From Inonotus obliquus (Eukaryota; Basidiomycota; Agaricomycetes; Hymenochaetales; Hymenochaetaceae), in the NCBI GenBank assembly GCA_032164295.1, contig JAJHTX010000002.1:4278001-4342000 (forward strand): a stretch of 64,000 bases of DNA. The letters run 5' to 3'. A program made the translations under genes and the position numbers. Below the pieces are notes generated by a model that was given only the letters and a program-made list of their open reading frames with translations, had not been told where the DNA came from and did no database searches. Within the stretch, counting starts at the first letter, position 1. Each line of letters starts with the position of its first letter. Positions 37,575 to 49,100 of the stretch are shown piece by piece.

Positions 37575-38018
37575 ATGAATTTGGCTTCAGATATTTTTTC
37601 TAGGGCATGGGGAGCTTGAGGGATGAGGGGGCATTTCTGCCTTCCAGGCATGCCCCCAGACTGGCACATACACCTTCAAATTCATCTCAAATGCAGGCCC
37701 TAAATTTACAGTTATTCCATCTGAGCATTCCGAGACACTTGTGGGTGCTGCAGACCCAGAATTGAGTGCAGGAAAAAAAGTACATGAGGAATACATGAAA
37801 AAACGACATTTGGCGCCGTTTCGGGGTCAATTCTTGCCCGATTTTGCTCGGGTTTTATACAGTTCGGACGGCACGATTGAGGCATGAATTTAGCAACCTA
37901 GATGACACGAAACGGTCAAGAATTGAGTGAGATATGATTTATTTTGTGTTCTGAGGTACTGAAGGGGCCGAAATTGGCAATTTGGCACGTGTCCAGATTT
38001 TTATGAATTTCCCTGTAA
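37575..38018 (-). repeat. Right arm of the fold-back element
   Basis: Reverse complement of 36931-37374. The outer end CCCTGTAA borders the TA-type target site. Confidence 0.88.
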
Positions 38019-39029
38019 CTAACGAGCTGATGAGCGAAAACAGGCTTAACTTACGACCCTGATACAGAGCCATAGCATTATCACGACTTCCAAACCAAGT
38101 AAAACTTTGAGGATGATTGTCAGGATCCTTACTATCACGATTTTAGACAGAATAAATCGCGAGATGCTATTATCACTCACCACGTAAGAATAGCATCACA
38201 AAAAAGTGCATGATCTGAGAATGTAAAACCAGTACATGTAAGATAAGTAATATGTAAAATATGTAGAAGGCTTGTACATCAAATCATTATCACATTTATT
38301 AGGGTGATATATATTGGCAATATGTACAATACTTGTCAATTTTGACAAGTATTTCGAAATATACAAGACATGGAGCCTATTGTCAGATTTTTCAAGACAT
38401 GTACTCAGATGGTAAGATGCAAAACAATTTGTATTATACTCTCTACAGTACAGTGATATGACCACAGCACATACAATCAAAGGAAGAAAGGAAGCAGACA
38501 ATGCACTGGAGCCAGACATCCCAAAGCACTATGTCAAGCTCATTCCTAATAAGTGGGAGGTTGATCAGAAGGTTCCCTCGCAAAATGTCCCACATCTGTA
38601 TGAACAACCACATTCACACTATTTATTCATTGAGGGTGTATATTTGAAGCTTTTGCCGGAGGAGTTGTCAGCGCCCAAGAAGGCTGAGAAGGCTGCAAAT
38701 AAACAGAAGCCGAAGAAACCATGTCATTCTGTGCTAGTCTCTGTTTCTCGGCCAAATATGCAAATACTGCGGCAGGTGGTCCTGTAGCAGATGTGGTAGC
38801 AGGAATATTAGTTAACGAAGGAACTGAGACGTTGCTCAAACTAGTGCTGGTTCTTTTGTTCGGAGGTGGGGTGGTAGCCGGAGCGCCTGGTGAACTAGGT
38901 CAAGGTGAGGCAGGGGGTGAAATCGGGCCAAGTTGATTTGCGATGAATAATGGACCTTGGGATCTTATAACACTCAATGGACTCTCTGGACGCGAACCAG
39001 AGAACATTGCACCTACAAAAATTTGCAGG
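38019..39029. other. AT-rich unclassified region
   Basis: Markedly A/T-rich compared with the flanking genes. A 109-codon ORF at 38458-38787 (plus) has no recognisable family. On the minus strand, Pro/Ser/Thr-rich open stretches at about 38630-38950 could be a decayed extension of the myosin relic (its tail), but this is not firm. At 38019-38130 the minus strand has a short hydrophobic reading (VLLGLEVVIMLWLCIR) that might belong to the membrane-protein gene disrupted by the fold-back element. Confidence 0.35.
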
Positions 39030-39845
39030 GTCCAAATAATCTTGTGGGCACAACTGCCATGTTGTGCCAATACCGATCTCGCATGTGCTTGAGAGTAAAG
39101 AGCTAATAAGGATGAATTTCATCAATGTCTGTGACAGCAGAAGCAACATGGAAAAGTATCCTTACTATCTCTGGATTCTTGGTAAGTGCTTTTGTTACTC
39201 CCATCTGCCATTCTTCTTTCGCTATCCCAGTGTCAGTAAGGATACACTCACATCCTGACCTTGGGTCACCTGCCCAAATGTAGTCTCCAGAATAGGAAGT
39301 AGCAGGAGACAAGAGATAAAAGCGCTCAATGACCTTCTTGAAAGTGTTGTGGCTATGCAAAGCCAGTGTGATAGACATGTATATTCTCTTGGAGTCCAAG
39401 GTATTTGATTCAATGAAAAACTGCTTTTGAATCACACTCTGTCACGCTTCGATTCTGATTTGGTTTGATGGTGCAAATGTAAGATGGCTAGGCTCGCATA
39501 AGATTATCAACCAATGCACCTACTGATAAAGTCACTCGCCTTTATTTTGTCCTCTGCAGTAGAAGGCCTCTTCTTGCTATTCGGGCAAGGTCGATCAGGA
39601 AAGAGGGTCTGCGAAAACTGGTTGCCACTAGATGCGATGAGATCTAGCAAGTCCTTAATGAGAGTATCCTTGTTCTTGTCTGTCATACCAGAAACATTGT
39701 GCATAATATTGCCAGCGTAATGTTTGACTACAAATTGTGCTCCTCGTAACTCAAAATGCAGATTTGAAGAAAGAGCGACAAGACATTGGATGAAGCTGTT
39801 ATTAGCAGCTGTTGGATTGGCATGGGCTATTGTACAGAATCCTGT
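39030..39845 (-). pseudogene. Class I myosin motor-domain fragment, decayed
   Basis: Relic of a fungal myosin-I (MYO1-type actin motor for endocytosis). In order on the minus strand one can read [114 protein letters not shown] and MRDRYWHNMA. This is the end of the motor up to the first IQ region. Breaks include in-frame stop codons (a TAG after NLMRA, and a TGA after KAVFH), a frameshift after the YLGLQEN segment, and missing upstream motor (no P-loop or switch regions nearby). Intron-like interruptions remain, for example between the KNPE and LFTLKH segments, so it is a DNA-derived copy and not a processed retrocopy. Confidence 0.82.
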
Positions 39846-40880
39846 ATACGGTCATTGATGGATTTATCTGGAGAACTGGATATGGAGAATGGGGTGTACA
39901 ATACAGCATGTCGTATACATACAGTCTGTTTCTATACTTTACGGTACGAAGCAGATCCCTATTGGCTTAATTCTTTGCGTAAACTTGAAAGGAGTTGATG
40001 TACTAAACACACCTAGTGTGGCTCCAACAGCAAGGAGCAAGGCGAGACAAAAGTCTTTCAATTTGTCAGAACCATGTTCGACAATGGAGTGCATGAATTT
40101 GACAATATCAATGAGATTTACTGAGCCCACTCTGTTTATAATCAGCGATTTAGCCTGCAAATATGAGCAATGTGTAAAAGTCCACCAAGAAAGTGTACGA
40201 CCAAAGCAAGGTCACATTAATTTCACATTCAGCAAAGGAACCTCAGTGGTGGCTATATGTTATTTAGAACATGAGGGAAGGTGGGGAAAAGAATGGTGTT
40301 GCGTTGTTGCGTCGCGACCGACCAAGTCTAAATACCCTGTGTCCTATGCCCTAAACCCTTTCACATGATCGTGTTCAGCTTAGGGCCGGTCAAATAAGAC
40401 TACACATTATTCATATCATTACTCCATTTGGCACTGATTGATACACAGTTCATCAAAATAAAAGTGTTGTGTGACCGATCCTGAGCTTAGGGCCGGTCAG
40501 TGGGGACTTGCAGTGCTGCAGAGCTTTAAGTAGGTCTTATCAAAAAAATGTATTCTTTATTCAAGCTATTCCAAGAATTGTACAAGTCTTTCCCCCTCTT
40601 GTATTTGAACTACAACTCTGCTAGCCGGATTATATGCCAGTGAAAGAATTGCAGAACTTGTATTCATATGGCTTGCCCTAGATGGCACGTCAATCATTGC
40701 CTGATATGGTCAGGTCAACAACCGAAAACAAGACTGTGCCGCTTTTTGTGATGAGTGCATAGGATATCTAAAGGCAGAAAAGTAAGTGATAAGTTTTTAT
40801 AGGAATAGTGTAGCAGTATTTACAGTCTACATGAAAGGATTGTGCTGAAATTTGGATTCAATTAGGAACGCCGATCGAAA
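39846..40880. other. Unclassified AT-rich region with a short direct repeat
   Basis: No gene recognised. The 15 bp sequence agcttagggccggtc occurs at about 40377 and again at about 40487, about 110 bp apart in direct orientation, perhaps marking ends of a small insertion. Confidence 0.35.
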
Positions 40881-42480
40881 CTACCCCGGATGGGACCGGT
40901 TAATTTCACTGGCCAGAGACGATCAGGATCGACAGCGAGAAGTGAAGAACACGCACAGCTAATACAATCCAAAGCCGACGATCAAGAAGCATTGGCTAGC
41001 AACGCTAATCCCGACGATCACACTAAACCTTCGCAAACGATGCAGCAAGTACAGCAACCTCCAACAGCTTGCTATAAATGCAGAAGAGTGCGACAGATCA
41101 TCGAAGACCTACACAAGATAATACTACGGGAGGCAATGGGCATGTTGATGTATCATGTGTCTAGCGAACGAGCAACAGCTTATCGAGAATACCACAATCC
41201 CCCGGAGGTCATTCGAAATCGCACGAGGTCAACAATAGCAATGGATACAGCAATAGGCATGCAACCAAAGACGCACTGGACGATAGTAGGAATCCACAAC
41301 ATATTAGCACTCGAGTGCCCAAGCACATTCGTGGAGATCAGTGCAGACTATGTTATGAACCGCTGATCACCGATAACAGCGGCATGGGTTGCAAACACAC
41401 TCAGGGAACTATGGGCATACTGCAAAGCTATTCAACTACAAGGAAACCTATACCTAGGCTGGAGAATACCTTCGAATGATACTCGACAAAGTGTACGGCT
41501 ACTCATCACCATAGGCACCTACGTCAAACCACCTTGGTTTCCCCACAATGATATCCAATGTCGAATCACACTTGACAGCCCCGAACAAGAGTCCCGAGGC
41601 GACAAGCAAATCACAGCCTTCATAGCCCCAGATGTTATACAGTGGAACCCCGATGGAATTCCTTAAATGTACGAGCAACTGCGGACGAGCGAACTTTAAC
41701 TACGGTGCAGCCATACAAAACCAATGGCATACGAACACGCATTCAATGACTCACTCACGGACTCACTCTATGCACAGGGCGCAGCACAAGACTGACCCCG
41801 AGCATAGGTTTCAATTCAGTTCAAGTCAAGATGAGTCAACACCGAGTCATCACCTTGCACAGTGCACAGTTGATGAGTCAATCTGCAGCAGAACAAAGGG
41901 AATACCAGACGAGTTTGGAAGCTAGAATAACGAATCAGATCAAGAATAGGAACTACGGAGCATAGGAAGTGGTCTGTCCACAACATGAGGAAAAGGTATA
42001 AATAGTTGTAGACTTAGACCGTAGCTCCCTATCTTTCTTTCGATCCTCTTGTACACCAAGTCCTCTTAGGCATCTAGCTTCTATCTGAAGACACCTAATC
42101 TGCTTAACCTCTCTTACTCTACAGCGTGGAACAATTGATTAGTCGCCCACCGACTAGAGAAGCTTGCGAACAGCAATTTACCTGTGTTTAGCTGGGTACT
42201 TGTCCTACTAGCCTGTCAACGAGGTTGAGGCTCGACTCAGTAAGCTAAACGAGAGCGTCTGAGGCAACACTTAGTATACTTGGGAATCTGCCCTGCTTGT
42301 GAAAACCGAGTAGGCTCTGGAAACTCTTAGAAAAGCATTGCCGAACCCGTAACACTATCGGACTGTCCTATTGTGGTTACTGTATAGTCCCTATAGGGCG
42401 AGCGTTTTCTAACACTACAGGAGAATCAACCTGTCTTCATTATTTTAATTGTTCCCGTTCACTCACCAGAGACAACTCTA
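40881..42480. other. Probable decayed repeat, possibly retrotransposon-derived
   Basis: A 158-codon ORF at 40890-41366 (plus) and a 97-codon ORF at 41632-41925 have compositions like transposon polyproteins (Gln, Asn and Thr-rich; one CYKCRR pair), but no diagnostic domain. A TATAAATAG box at about 41997-42005 is followed by a pyrimidine-rich start region, which resembles an LTR promoter. No second LTR, RT or integrase motif is found, so the class is unresolved. Confidence 0.3.
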
Positions 42481-43487
42481 GTCCACATAGCAAATTTACC
42501 TGACTAGGCTTAGTTGCCCGCTTCCAGAACTTACATCTATACTCAGCGCATCAGCAACATTTAAACAAATACAGATGTGATACTTGTACAGATGAGCTGA
42601 GTTTATATGTAAGAGTAATCTAGTATACAAGAAAGAAGAGTTACTTACAGAGGACTCTGGCAATCTCTCCGAAGAGGCCCAAGTGTCGATTCTAGTATCA
42701 TTCAATATTTCTGAAAGCTGAGAATCCTGAAAGAGCTCACTGTGAAATACACGAACAAGACACTCCTGAATGACTCATGCTATCGAGCAGCCCGTTAACA
42801 TACTATAAACTAAAGAAACTTGGCAATGTGTATACCCAGAAATATTCTACCTATTGGCACACAGATATCATTGGTTTTGCACCTTTTAAAGCAATGAGGC
42901 ATTCTACCTCTCGGACCATAGTGATAGATGCACAGGAATCAACGGAGATCGGTCGGTGTGAATGGTAGTGATAGCATGGCGTATGAGTATCGTAGCTCAA
43001 GGATGTTGTGGCAGCTGCTTGAAAATAATGAGAAATTGTAAAATCTTGTACAAAGCAGGCAACCAGATCAGGAGAAACTCTGAGTGCCATTATGAGTGGA
43101 TAATATCCTTGGATTGTATGCAGGGGAGTAAGAACTGAAGGGGAACAGCTGACAGTCTGAGTCAGTGCCTTTAGAACCAGCATATTAAACAAACTCAGGC
43201 AATCAAGGATCATGCACGGATACTGTTGGTGACTATTTCATCTCAACTTGTGCACTACGTCCGAGCTATGAGTCACAGGTTGACTGTTGGAGGAACGAGA
43301 GTATACCGGGGGGAAGATGTGTTCCTTGTGATGGTCTAAGAATAGAGAATATCAGATAGTTCAATGTCGAAATATAATAAGCAAAGTTCAAGACGTTGAA
43401 GGACTTAAGCCTCAACTTGAATATAAAATAAGCTGTCTCAGCAGGTCGATACGCTATGGTTACTGCCAGCATAAACCGAGACATGAC
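42481..43487. other. No recognisable feature
   Basis: About 1 kb of low-complexity-free, non-coding-looking sequence up to the target site of the Ty3/gypsy element. Short ORFs only. Confidence 0.4.
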
Positions 43488-43492
43488 CTCAC

Positions 43493-43992
43493 TGTAAGAA
43501 CACTTTTCCTTTTCTGTCTTTTCTTATTTTTCATATTCCATTATATTACTAAGTTCCTTTCATTACTAATACCTTATGACTCCCTCTGCCCCATCCCGAT
43601 ATATTACTAATACCGCATTACTAATTCCGCCCCAACCCGATGATGCTTATTCACCCTTACTCATTCTTGCTGACTCGTCGGGCCCCGTTGTTTGTTTGGT
43701 TATATTGTTATGCTGCTGCGCAGCACCTTCTTAGAGTAATACCTTCCCACAATCCAGGTGTATATAAGTAGATAGATCTTGTCTCGTCTTCCCCACTCGA
43801 CTCTTCTACTTACCACCACAACGTCTTAGTCATATACTGTTCCTAGACGCGTGCATTACTCAAGGTCATCCACCTTAGACGTACATCGCCGACGACTGTG
43901 TACTCCCCCTCAAGATGCAGTAGAAGTTGTCCCCAGACGACCTTCGTGAGAACAGGCCTCGAGCGTGCACCGCCACCTCATCCGTCCTAACA
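43493..43992 (+). repeat. 5' LTR (500 bp)
   Basis: Starts TGTAAGAACA and ends CCTAACA, matching the right LTR. It contains a TATATAAG box at 43761-43768, the probable promoter of the element. Confidence 0.95.
43761..43768 (+). promoter_or_regulatory. TATA box of the 5' LTR
   Basis: TATATAAG, 268 bp into the LTR; the same box is at 51524-51531 in the 3' LTR. Confidence 0.6.
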
Positions 43993-44143
43993 TAAGAGTC
44001 GAGTCTCCCCTCAGGACCGACGTCTGACTCGTCATCAACGTCTCTTCTTTGTGAGTGTCCCCTAGTAGGTCGATATCGCGTTAACCCAGGTTTACCCGAG
44101 CACGACAGAAACCCTCAACCCTGCCTGGCGACGTCAATCAACA

Positions 44144-44455
44144 TTGTCATGTATTGGATTCATAACAAGTAACCAACCTTCACTCGTCACCCTGGCTCCT
44201 AGTCGTCGTAACCAACAGTACCGAAAGCCCAAGTCCTACATCATCCCGTTTAACTCCCTCGACTACGATCCGAACGATATTGTTGTAGGAACAGACAGGA
44301 AAGGACGTGCTCAGTACCTTAGGCTTACGTACCGCCCCCAGCGACCAGTAGTCGTTGTTAAGGAAGAAGAGGTAGAAGTAAAGATTGAGGAAGTCAACAT
44401 TAAGGTCGAAGAAGAAGACCCTTCCAGTTGGCAGAAGTCAATCGTACGTTGGTGA
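44144..44455 (+). other. Leader ORF of the gypsy element
   Basis: A 103-codon frame between the 5' LTR and gag, ending in an acidic Glu/Val/Lys-rich stretch (KEEEVEVKIEEVNIKVEEED). It is not a known domain. The gag frame itself is open upstream of its ATG (about 44650-45006), so gag or a gag-leader fusion may start earlier than annotated. Confidence 0.35.
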
Positions 44456-45006
44456 ACACTGGCATTAACATTAACGTTGCATTTTCGAGGCAACCGTATC
44501 TGGATGAAGCAGACAGACGAAGTATACTGCAGTCAGCGTATCTCTTTCGTCATCCCCCTCTGGATTTTTAAAGTTACTATTTCCTTCGACAATACAATCC
44601 CTGCTCGTCGACAACAACAACAAACTCATCCTCTCCCCATCAGACCGCCACAATAGATACCGTATCGGAACACGCGGTTCAGCGTCTTGGTCAGCTTAGA
44701 AGCGGGAGGTACAGTGGAAGTTGTCAAGGTTTCTACTATACGACAAACACTGGGAAGGAACAGCGCATAGTTTGGGATCAAGCAAAAGACAATTGGGCAC
44801 ACACACCAACTACCATCCCAGCTCCCATATCATCGTTTGCCCCAACCTCGTCAACAGCTGCTAGATTCTCAGCTCACGAAGAACCTGAGGAACCAACCAT
44901 AGGAGCATTCGATCCTCCTCAAAGTATCATATCTAGACCACTATCGACACACGAACCTGTTCTACCCCCTGAGGACCCTATTAACGTTGAACCTCCTGAA
45001 GACGAA

Positions 45007-46095
45007 ATGTCGCACCTCACAGCAGACGTGATCACAGCAATTGTCGCCCAGGCCCTGGCACAGGCAGGAGTTGGACAGCCGAGGACACCGACAAATGCAC
45101 CAACAACAATGTCGACGGACAATCCATCTGTTGACAAACCAAGGCAGTACCACGGAAACAATGAATACGAGGACTTCTGTCGGGAATTCATATTGTACAT
45201 CTCGGAGAATCCAGGGAGGTTTGGAACGGACGTCAACCAAATCAAGTTCGTACTATCTTATCTAAAGTCAGGACGAGCTTCGACGTGGGCACAAAACTAC
45301 GTCGACCAAAACACTGTAGCTGATGGAAGTTCGACCATCCCTGATGACTTCGGGAAGTTTATCGAAGCCCTCGACGCGTCCTTCAGAGATCCCCACAGAG
45401 CATCCAAGGTGTTGGCACAAATCTACATGGAAGTACAGGGACGTCGTACAGCTGATGAATTCTTCGACGTCTTTGAGCAACTAAGGATCTCGGCGGGACT
45501 TGCCAAGGAGGAACACGATGCTGTCCTTATCCATTGGCTAGAACAAGCGGTCAATCCTGATGTTCTTCGAGGAGTGATGCGAGCAGAAAAGGTACCAGTG
45601 AAATATGACAGATGGAAAGCGAAAGCGCTAGCCGTTGATGCAGTTGAGCAACAACTTCGAATGCAACTACGTCCAAATCGGCCGCCAACACGAACCTTCC
45701 CCCCTCTTCCTCAAACTCAATATCGTCGACCCCCAGGACCTCCACCCCAACAACAACAATGTCCCCCGGTGCAGGCACAAGGAGCAAAACCAGGTACACA
45801 CCCTGGAATGGGAATTCCCATGGAAGTCGACGCAGCTCATCGTCGACTACTTTGCTGGGCGTGCAGGAAACCTGGACACTTTGCAAGCCAATGTCCGGAC
45901 AAGAAACAGGTGGTGCGACAGATCATCATGGGAATGGATCTGACAATTCAAAGGGAGATGGCAGAACAGCTTGGTGAGCTGCCAGAGTCAGCCTTTGTCG
46001 AAGAAGAATACAGCGAGGAAGTTGTGGAAGTTAGGGCTACGACCGAGATCGAGGGCGTCAACGTCGAGCAGGATTTTTCGGAAGACCAGCAGTAA
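45007..46095 (+). CDS. Gag polyprotein of the gypsy element (362 aa)
   Basis: Capsid/nucleocapsid precursor. A helical capsid-like region lies at about residues 45-215 (YEDFCREFILYI, then LIHWLEQAVNPDVL). It is followed by a Pro/Gln-rich linker and a CCHC zinc knuckle CWACRKPGHFASQC (C-X2-C-X4-H-X4-C) near residue 285, typical for RNA packaging. The frame ends at 46095 and pol lies in the -1 frame relative to gag, with pol-frame sequence open across the gag stop, so a -1 frameshift is the likely route to Gag-Pol. No canonical slippery heptamer was found in the right register. Confidence 0.9.
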   Translation: MSHLTADVITAIVAQALAQAGVGQPRTPTNAPTTMSTDNPSVDKPRQYHGNNEYEDFCREFILYISENPGRFGTDVNQIKFVLSYLKSGRASTWAQNYVDQNTVADGSSTIPDDFGKFIEALDASFRDPHRASKVLAQIYMEVQGRRTADEFFDVFEQLRISAGLAKEEHDAVLIHWLEQAVNPDVLRGVMRAEKVPVKYDRWKAKALAVDAVEQQLRMQLRPNRPPTRTFPPLPQTQYRRPPGPPPQQQQCPPVQAQGAKPGTHPGMGIPMEVDAAHRRLLCWACRKPGHFASQCPDKKQVVRQIIMGMDLTIQREMAEQLGELPESAFVEEEYSEEVVEVRATTEIEGVNVEQDFSEDQQ

Positions 46096-46136
46096 ACGTC
46101 GTAACTACTGGTCAACATTCTCAAGGACTCTCGTCT

Positions 46137-49100
46137 TTGCTAAATTATAACTCGTGTGCTGTACAGTATTTAGATGTGCCTCAATACACCGAGTTAAAAA
46201 ATCACGAGATCCTGAACGATGTAATACCTACCCCCGAAAAAGAAGATGACCTGGACATCGATGACTACGATGATGCGTGGATGTATGACAGAGGTGTGCA
46301 GCTTAAGGATGGGGAACCAGAAGCCGTCTTTGTGCGACGAACAAATGGGTATCAGCTGGACGTTATCGTAACCATCGTTCATCCCTTTGATCGAAAGTTA
46401 ACTCCCGAAGATAAAGAAGTCATGAAGATACTAGACGGCCAAGACTACGAGGAGGATAGACAGGAGCTGGATGCACATGCACTGATTGACTCGGGAGCAA
46501 CTGGTTCTCTCATTGACGAAGGATTTGTCGAAAGGTACAAAATCCCCACCAAACGCTATATCCGTCCTATACCACTCTTTAATGCGGATGGAACCGGCAA
46601 CAAGGAGGGTTCAATGACGGAGTATGTGGAGGTACAAATGATCTTCGATGGGATACATGAAGAGACTATTCGTCTGGCGGTGACATCCCTAGCGTCAACT
46701 AATGTCTTTCTTGGATATGACTGGTTAAGCAAGCACAATCCAGAAATTGACTGGAAGACAGGTGTCATGTCATTTACTCGCTGTCCGGAGACATGTTGGT
46801 CCTTGGAGAGGGAGGCGGAGGAGTATCGTAAGAAGCAGGTCAGAAGAACAACGAAGTGGCCAGAATATCTCGATGAATTTGCAGACGTCTTCAGTGAGGA
46901 GAACTTTGAAAAGTTACCGGAGCATCGAGTTTGGGACCACGCCATCGAACTAAAGGCAGATTTCAAGCCAAGCGACTGTAAGGTATACCCGCTCAATCCG
47001 AAGGAGCAGCAGGTATTACAAGAGTTCATCGTCGAAAACCTTGCTTCAGGACGCATTCGACACTCAAAATCTTCAATGGCCTCACCGTTCTTTTTCATTA
47101 AAAAGGAAGACGGGTCTCTTCGAGCAATTCAGGACTACAGGAAGCTGAACGAGGGAACTATCAAGAACAAGTACCCGCTTCCTCTTATCCAAGAACTCAT
47201 CGACAAGGTCCGGAATTCTCGCTATATCACGAAACTTGACGTTCGTTGGGGATATTACAACATTCGTATTCGAGAAGGTGACGAGTGGAAGGCTGCATTT
47301 AGGACTAACCTAGGATTCTTCGAACCGACAGTTATGTTTTTTGGTTTAACTAATGCGCCAGCTACGTTCCAAGGGTTCATGAATGACATCTTCAGGGAAC
47401 TAGTACACGAGGGACACGTCATCATCTATCTCGACGACATACTTATCTTCTCCGAAGGGCAAGATGAACACCAACAGCTAGTCAAACGAGTATTCGAGGT
47501 CTTACGAAAGAACAACCTGTACCTCAAACCTCAGAAATGCGAGTTCAAAACAGACCACGTCAAATACCTTGGTCACATCATCGGCAATGGAGTAGTAAAA
47601 GTGGATCCAAAGAAATCCAAGGCAATTCAGGAGTGGCCGGTGCCAAAGAACTTAAAAACGTTACAGGAGTTCCTAGGGTTTGGAAACTGGTTACGACGAT
47701 TCGTCAAGGATTACAGCGAGATTGTCAAACCACTCACGAAGCTAACGGGAAAGGTAGAATGGAAGTGGGACGAAGAAGAACAGGCTGCCTATGAGGAGCT
47801 CAAGAAACATCTGTGCAAACCACCCGTGCTTGTCATTCCAAACGACAGAGGAGCGTTTAGAGTTGAAGCTGATGCGTCGAACTATGCGACTGGAGGGGTA
47901 CTACTGCAGGAGCAAGGAGGCAAGTGGAAACCGGTGGCGTACAGGTCAAAGACGTTGTCAGATGCCGAACGAAATTACGAAATCTACGACAAGGAGATGC
48001 TCACAATTGTACAAGCTCTTAGAGAATGGCGACAGTACCTACTAGGAGCTAGGCAACGCTTTGAAGTCTGGTCGGATCATGCTAATCTTCTCTACTTCAA
48101 GTCACCACAGAAGCTGAACTACCGTCAGGCAAGATGGTGACTCGATAATTGTGCGAGATCGCGTCCGGTACCGAAATACCGAGACGAGGGGTGTATGGTT
48201 TTAAGTGGGGGAGGGCTAATACGTGCCGGTACTTAACCAGTACGGTCACGGTACTTGTTGTCTATGAAAAGGGGGAGTTAATGGATGGGCCGGAAGTGAA
48301 GGGTATGTGATTCTGGTATGAAAAGGACAGGTTAGAATGTGGGAAAAACTTCGGTACAGGTCGGTATGGGAGAGAACGTAGCAAAACAAGAGTCTAATAC
48401 CGTGGGAAAAACCTCGGTACAGGTCGGTACAGGAAGAAAGGGGTCGGTACCGTGGGAAAAATGTCGGTACAGGTCGGTACTTGAACGAACGGGTTCGGTA
48501 TGTGCAGAAACGTTGTAAAACAAAAGCTCAGTACAGAAACGAAAGGTGGATGTGCAAAATACGAAGAATAACAAAACGTCGGTACCGTGGGAAAAACGTC
48601 GGTACAGGTCGGTACTGCAAGGAAACAGCTAGCACGGGGTGGTATAGCGAGAAACAGAATGAGGGAGACTGGTAGATGAAGGTGTCGACTGGACTGGGAA
48701 GCAAACCTGAGCCCTCGCACGGGAGGCTAACTCCTGAGGTTCACTTGAGACGAAACTGGGACAGAACTTGAGACGAAGCTGAGATGAGACTGAGAAGGGG
48801 GTGAGGAAACCTGAGCCCTCACGCTAGAGGCTAGCTCCTAAGATTACCTGGAGAGCTACTACGTACAGAAGGAGATATTTATACAACTGTACCGTAGTTA
48901 GCTCATAAGTCCAAAAGGAGAAAGTAAAAAGGAAGATCAAAACAAAGAAAAATGTCATAAGAAGACTGATTACAGTAGAGCCATCAGGGGGACAACAAGA
49001 AAGGGTTAGGGAGGACAAGAAACCAATGAAAACGTAGCATATAGTACCCCTGGATGAAAAGTCCTCAGGACAAGAGATTTGAACCCCTGCCAAACGATAC

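Larger units (their letters stand above)
36931..38018. mobile_element. Fold-back / MITE-like element with perfect 444 bp inverted arms
   Basis: 1088 bp. The left arm 36931-37374 is the exact reverse complement of the right arm 37575-38018 over every stretch compared, around a 200 bp unique centre. The outer ends read TTACAGGGAAATTC and its complement. If the terminus is CAGGGAAATT, a TA dinucleotide flanks it on both sides, as for Tc1/mariner-type insertion. Neither arm nor centre encodes a transposase; the 69-codon ORF present in both arms (37153-37362 plus and 37587-37796 minus) is identical only because the arms are identical. Non-autonomous; the mobilising family is not identified. Confidence 0.85.

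Noticed and set aside
37153..37796. Two identical 69-codon ORFs on opposite strands
   Set aside because: They are identical only because they lie in the perfect inverted arms of the fold-back element; no protein family or start context.
38458..38787. 109-codon plus-strand ORF between the fold-back element and the myosin relic
   Set aside because: It has no recognisable domain and overlaps a possible tail of the myosin relic on the other strand; insufficient support.
45551..45886. Antisense ORF within gag
   Set aside because: Shadow of the Pro/Gln-rich gag linker; no independent support.
46060..46100. Slippery heptamer for gag-pol frameshifting
   Set aside because: A T-run is present near gatttttcgg, but it is not in the register X-XXY-YYZ needed for -1 slippage, so the frameshift is inferred only from the frames.
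49066..49095. tRNA B-box-like sequence (ggttcaaatc on the minus strand) suggesting a SINE in the nested insert
   Set aside because: The T-arm does not pair properly and no A box or tRNA fold could be placed upstream.
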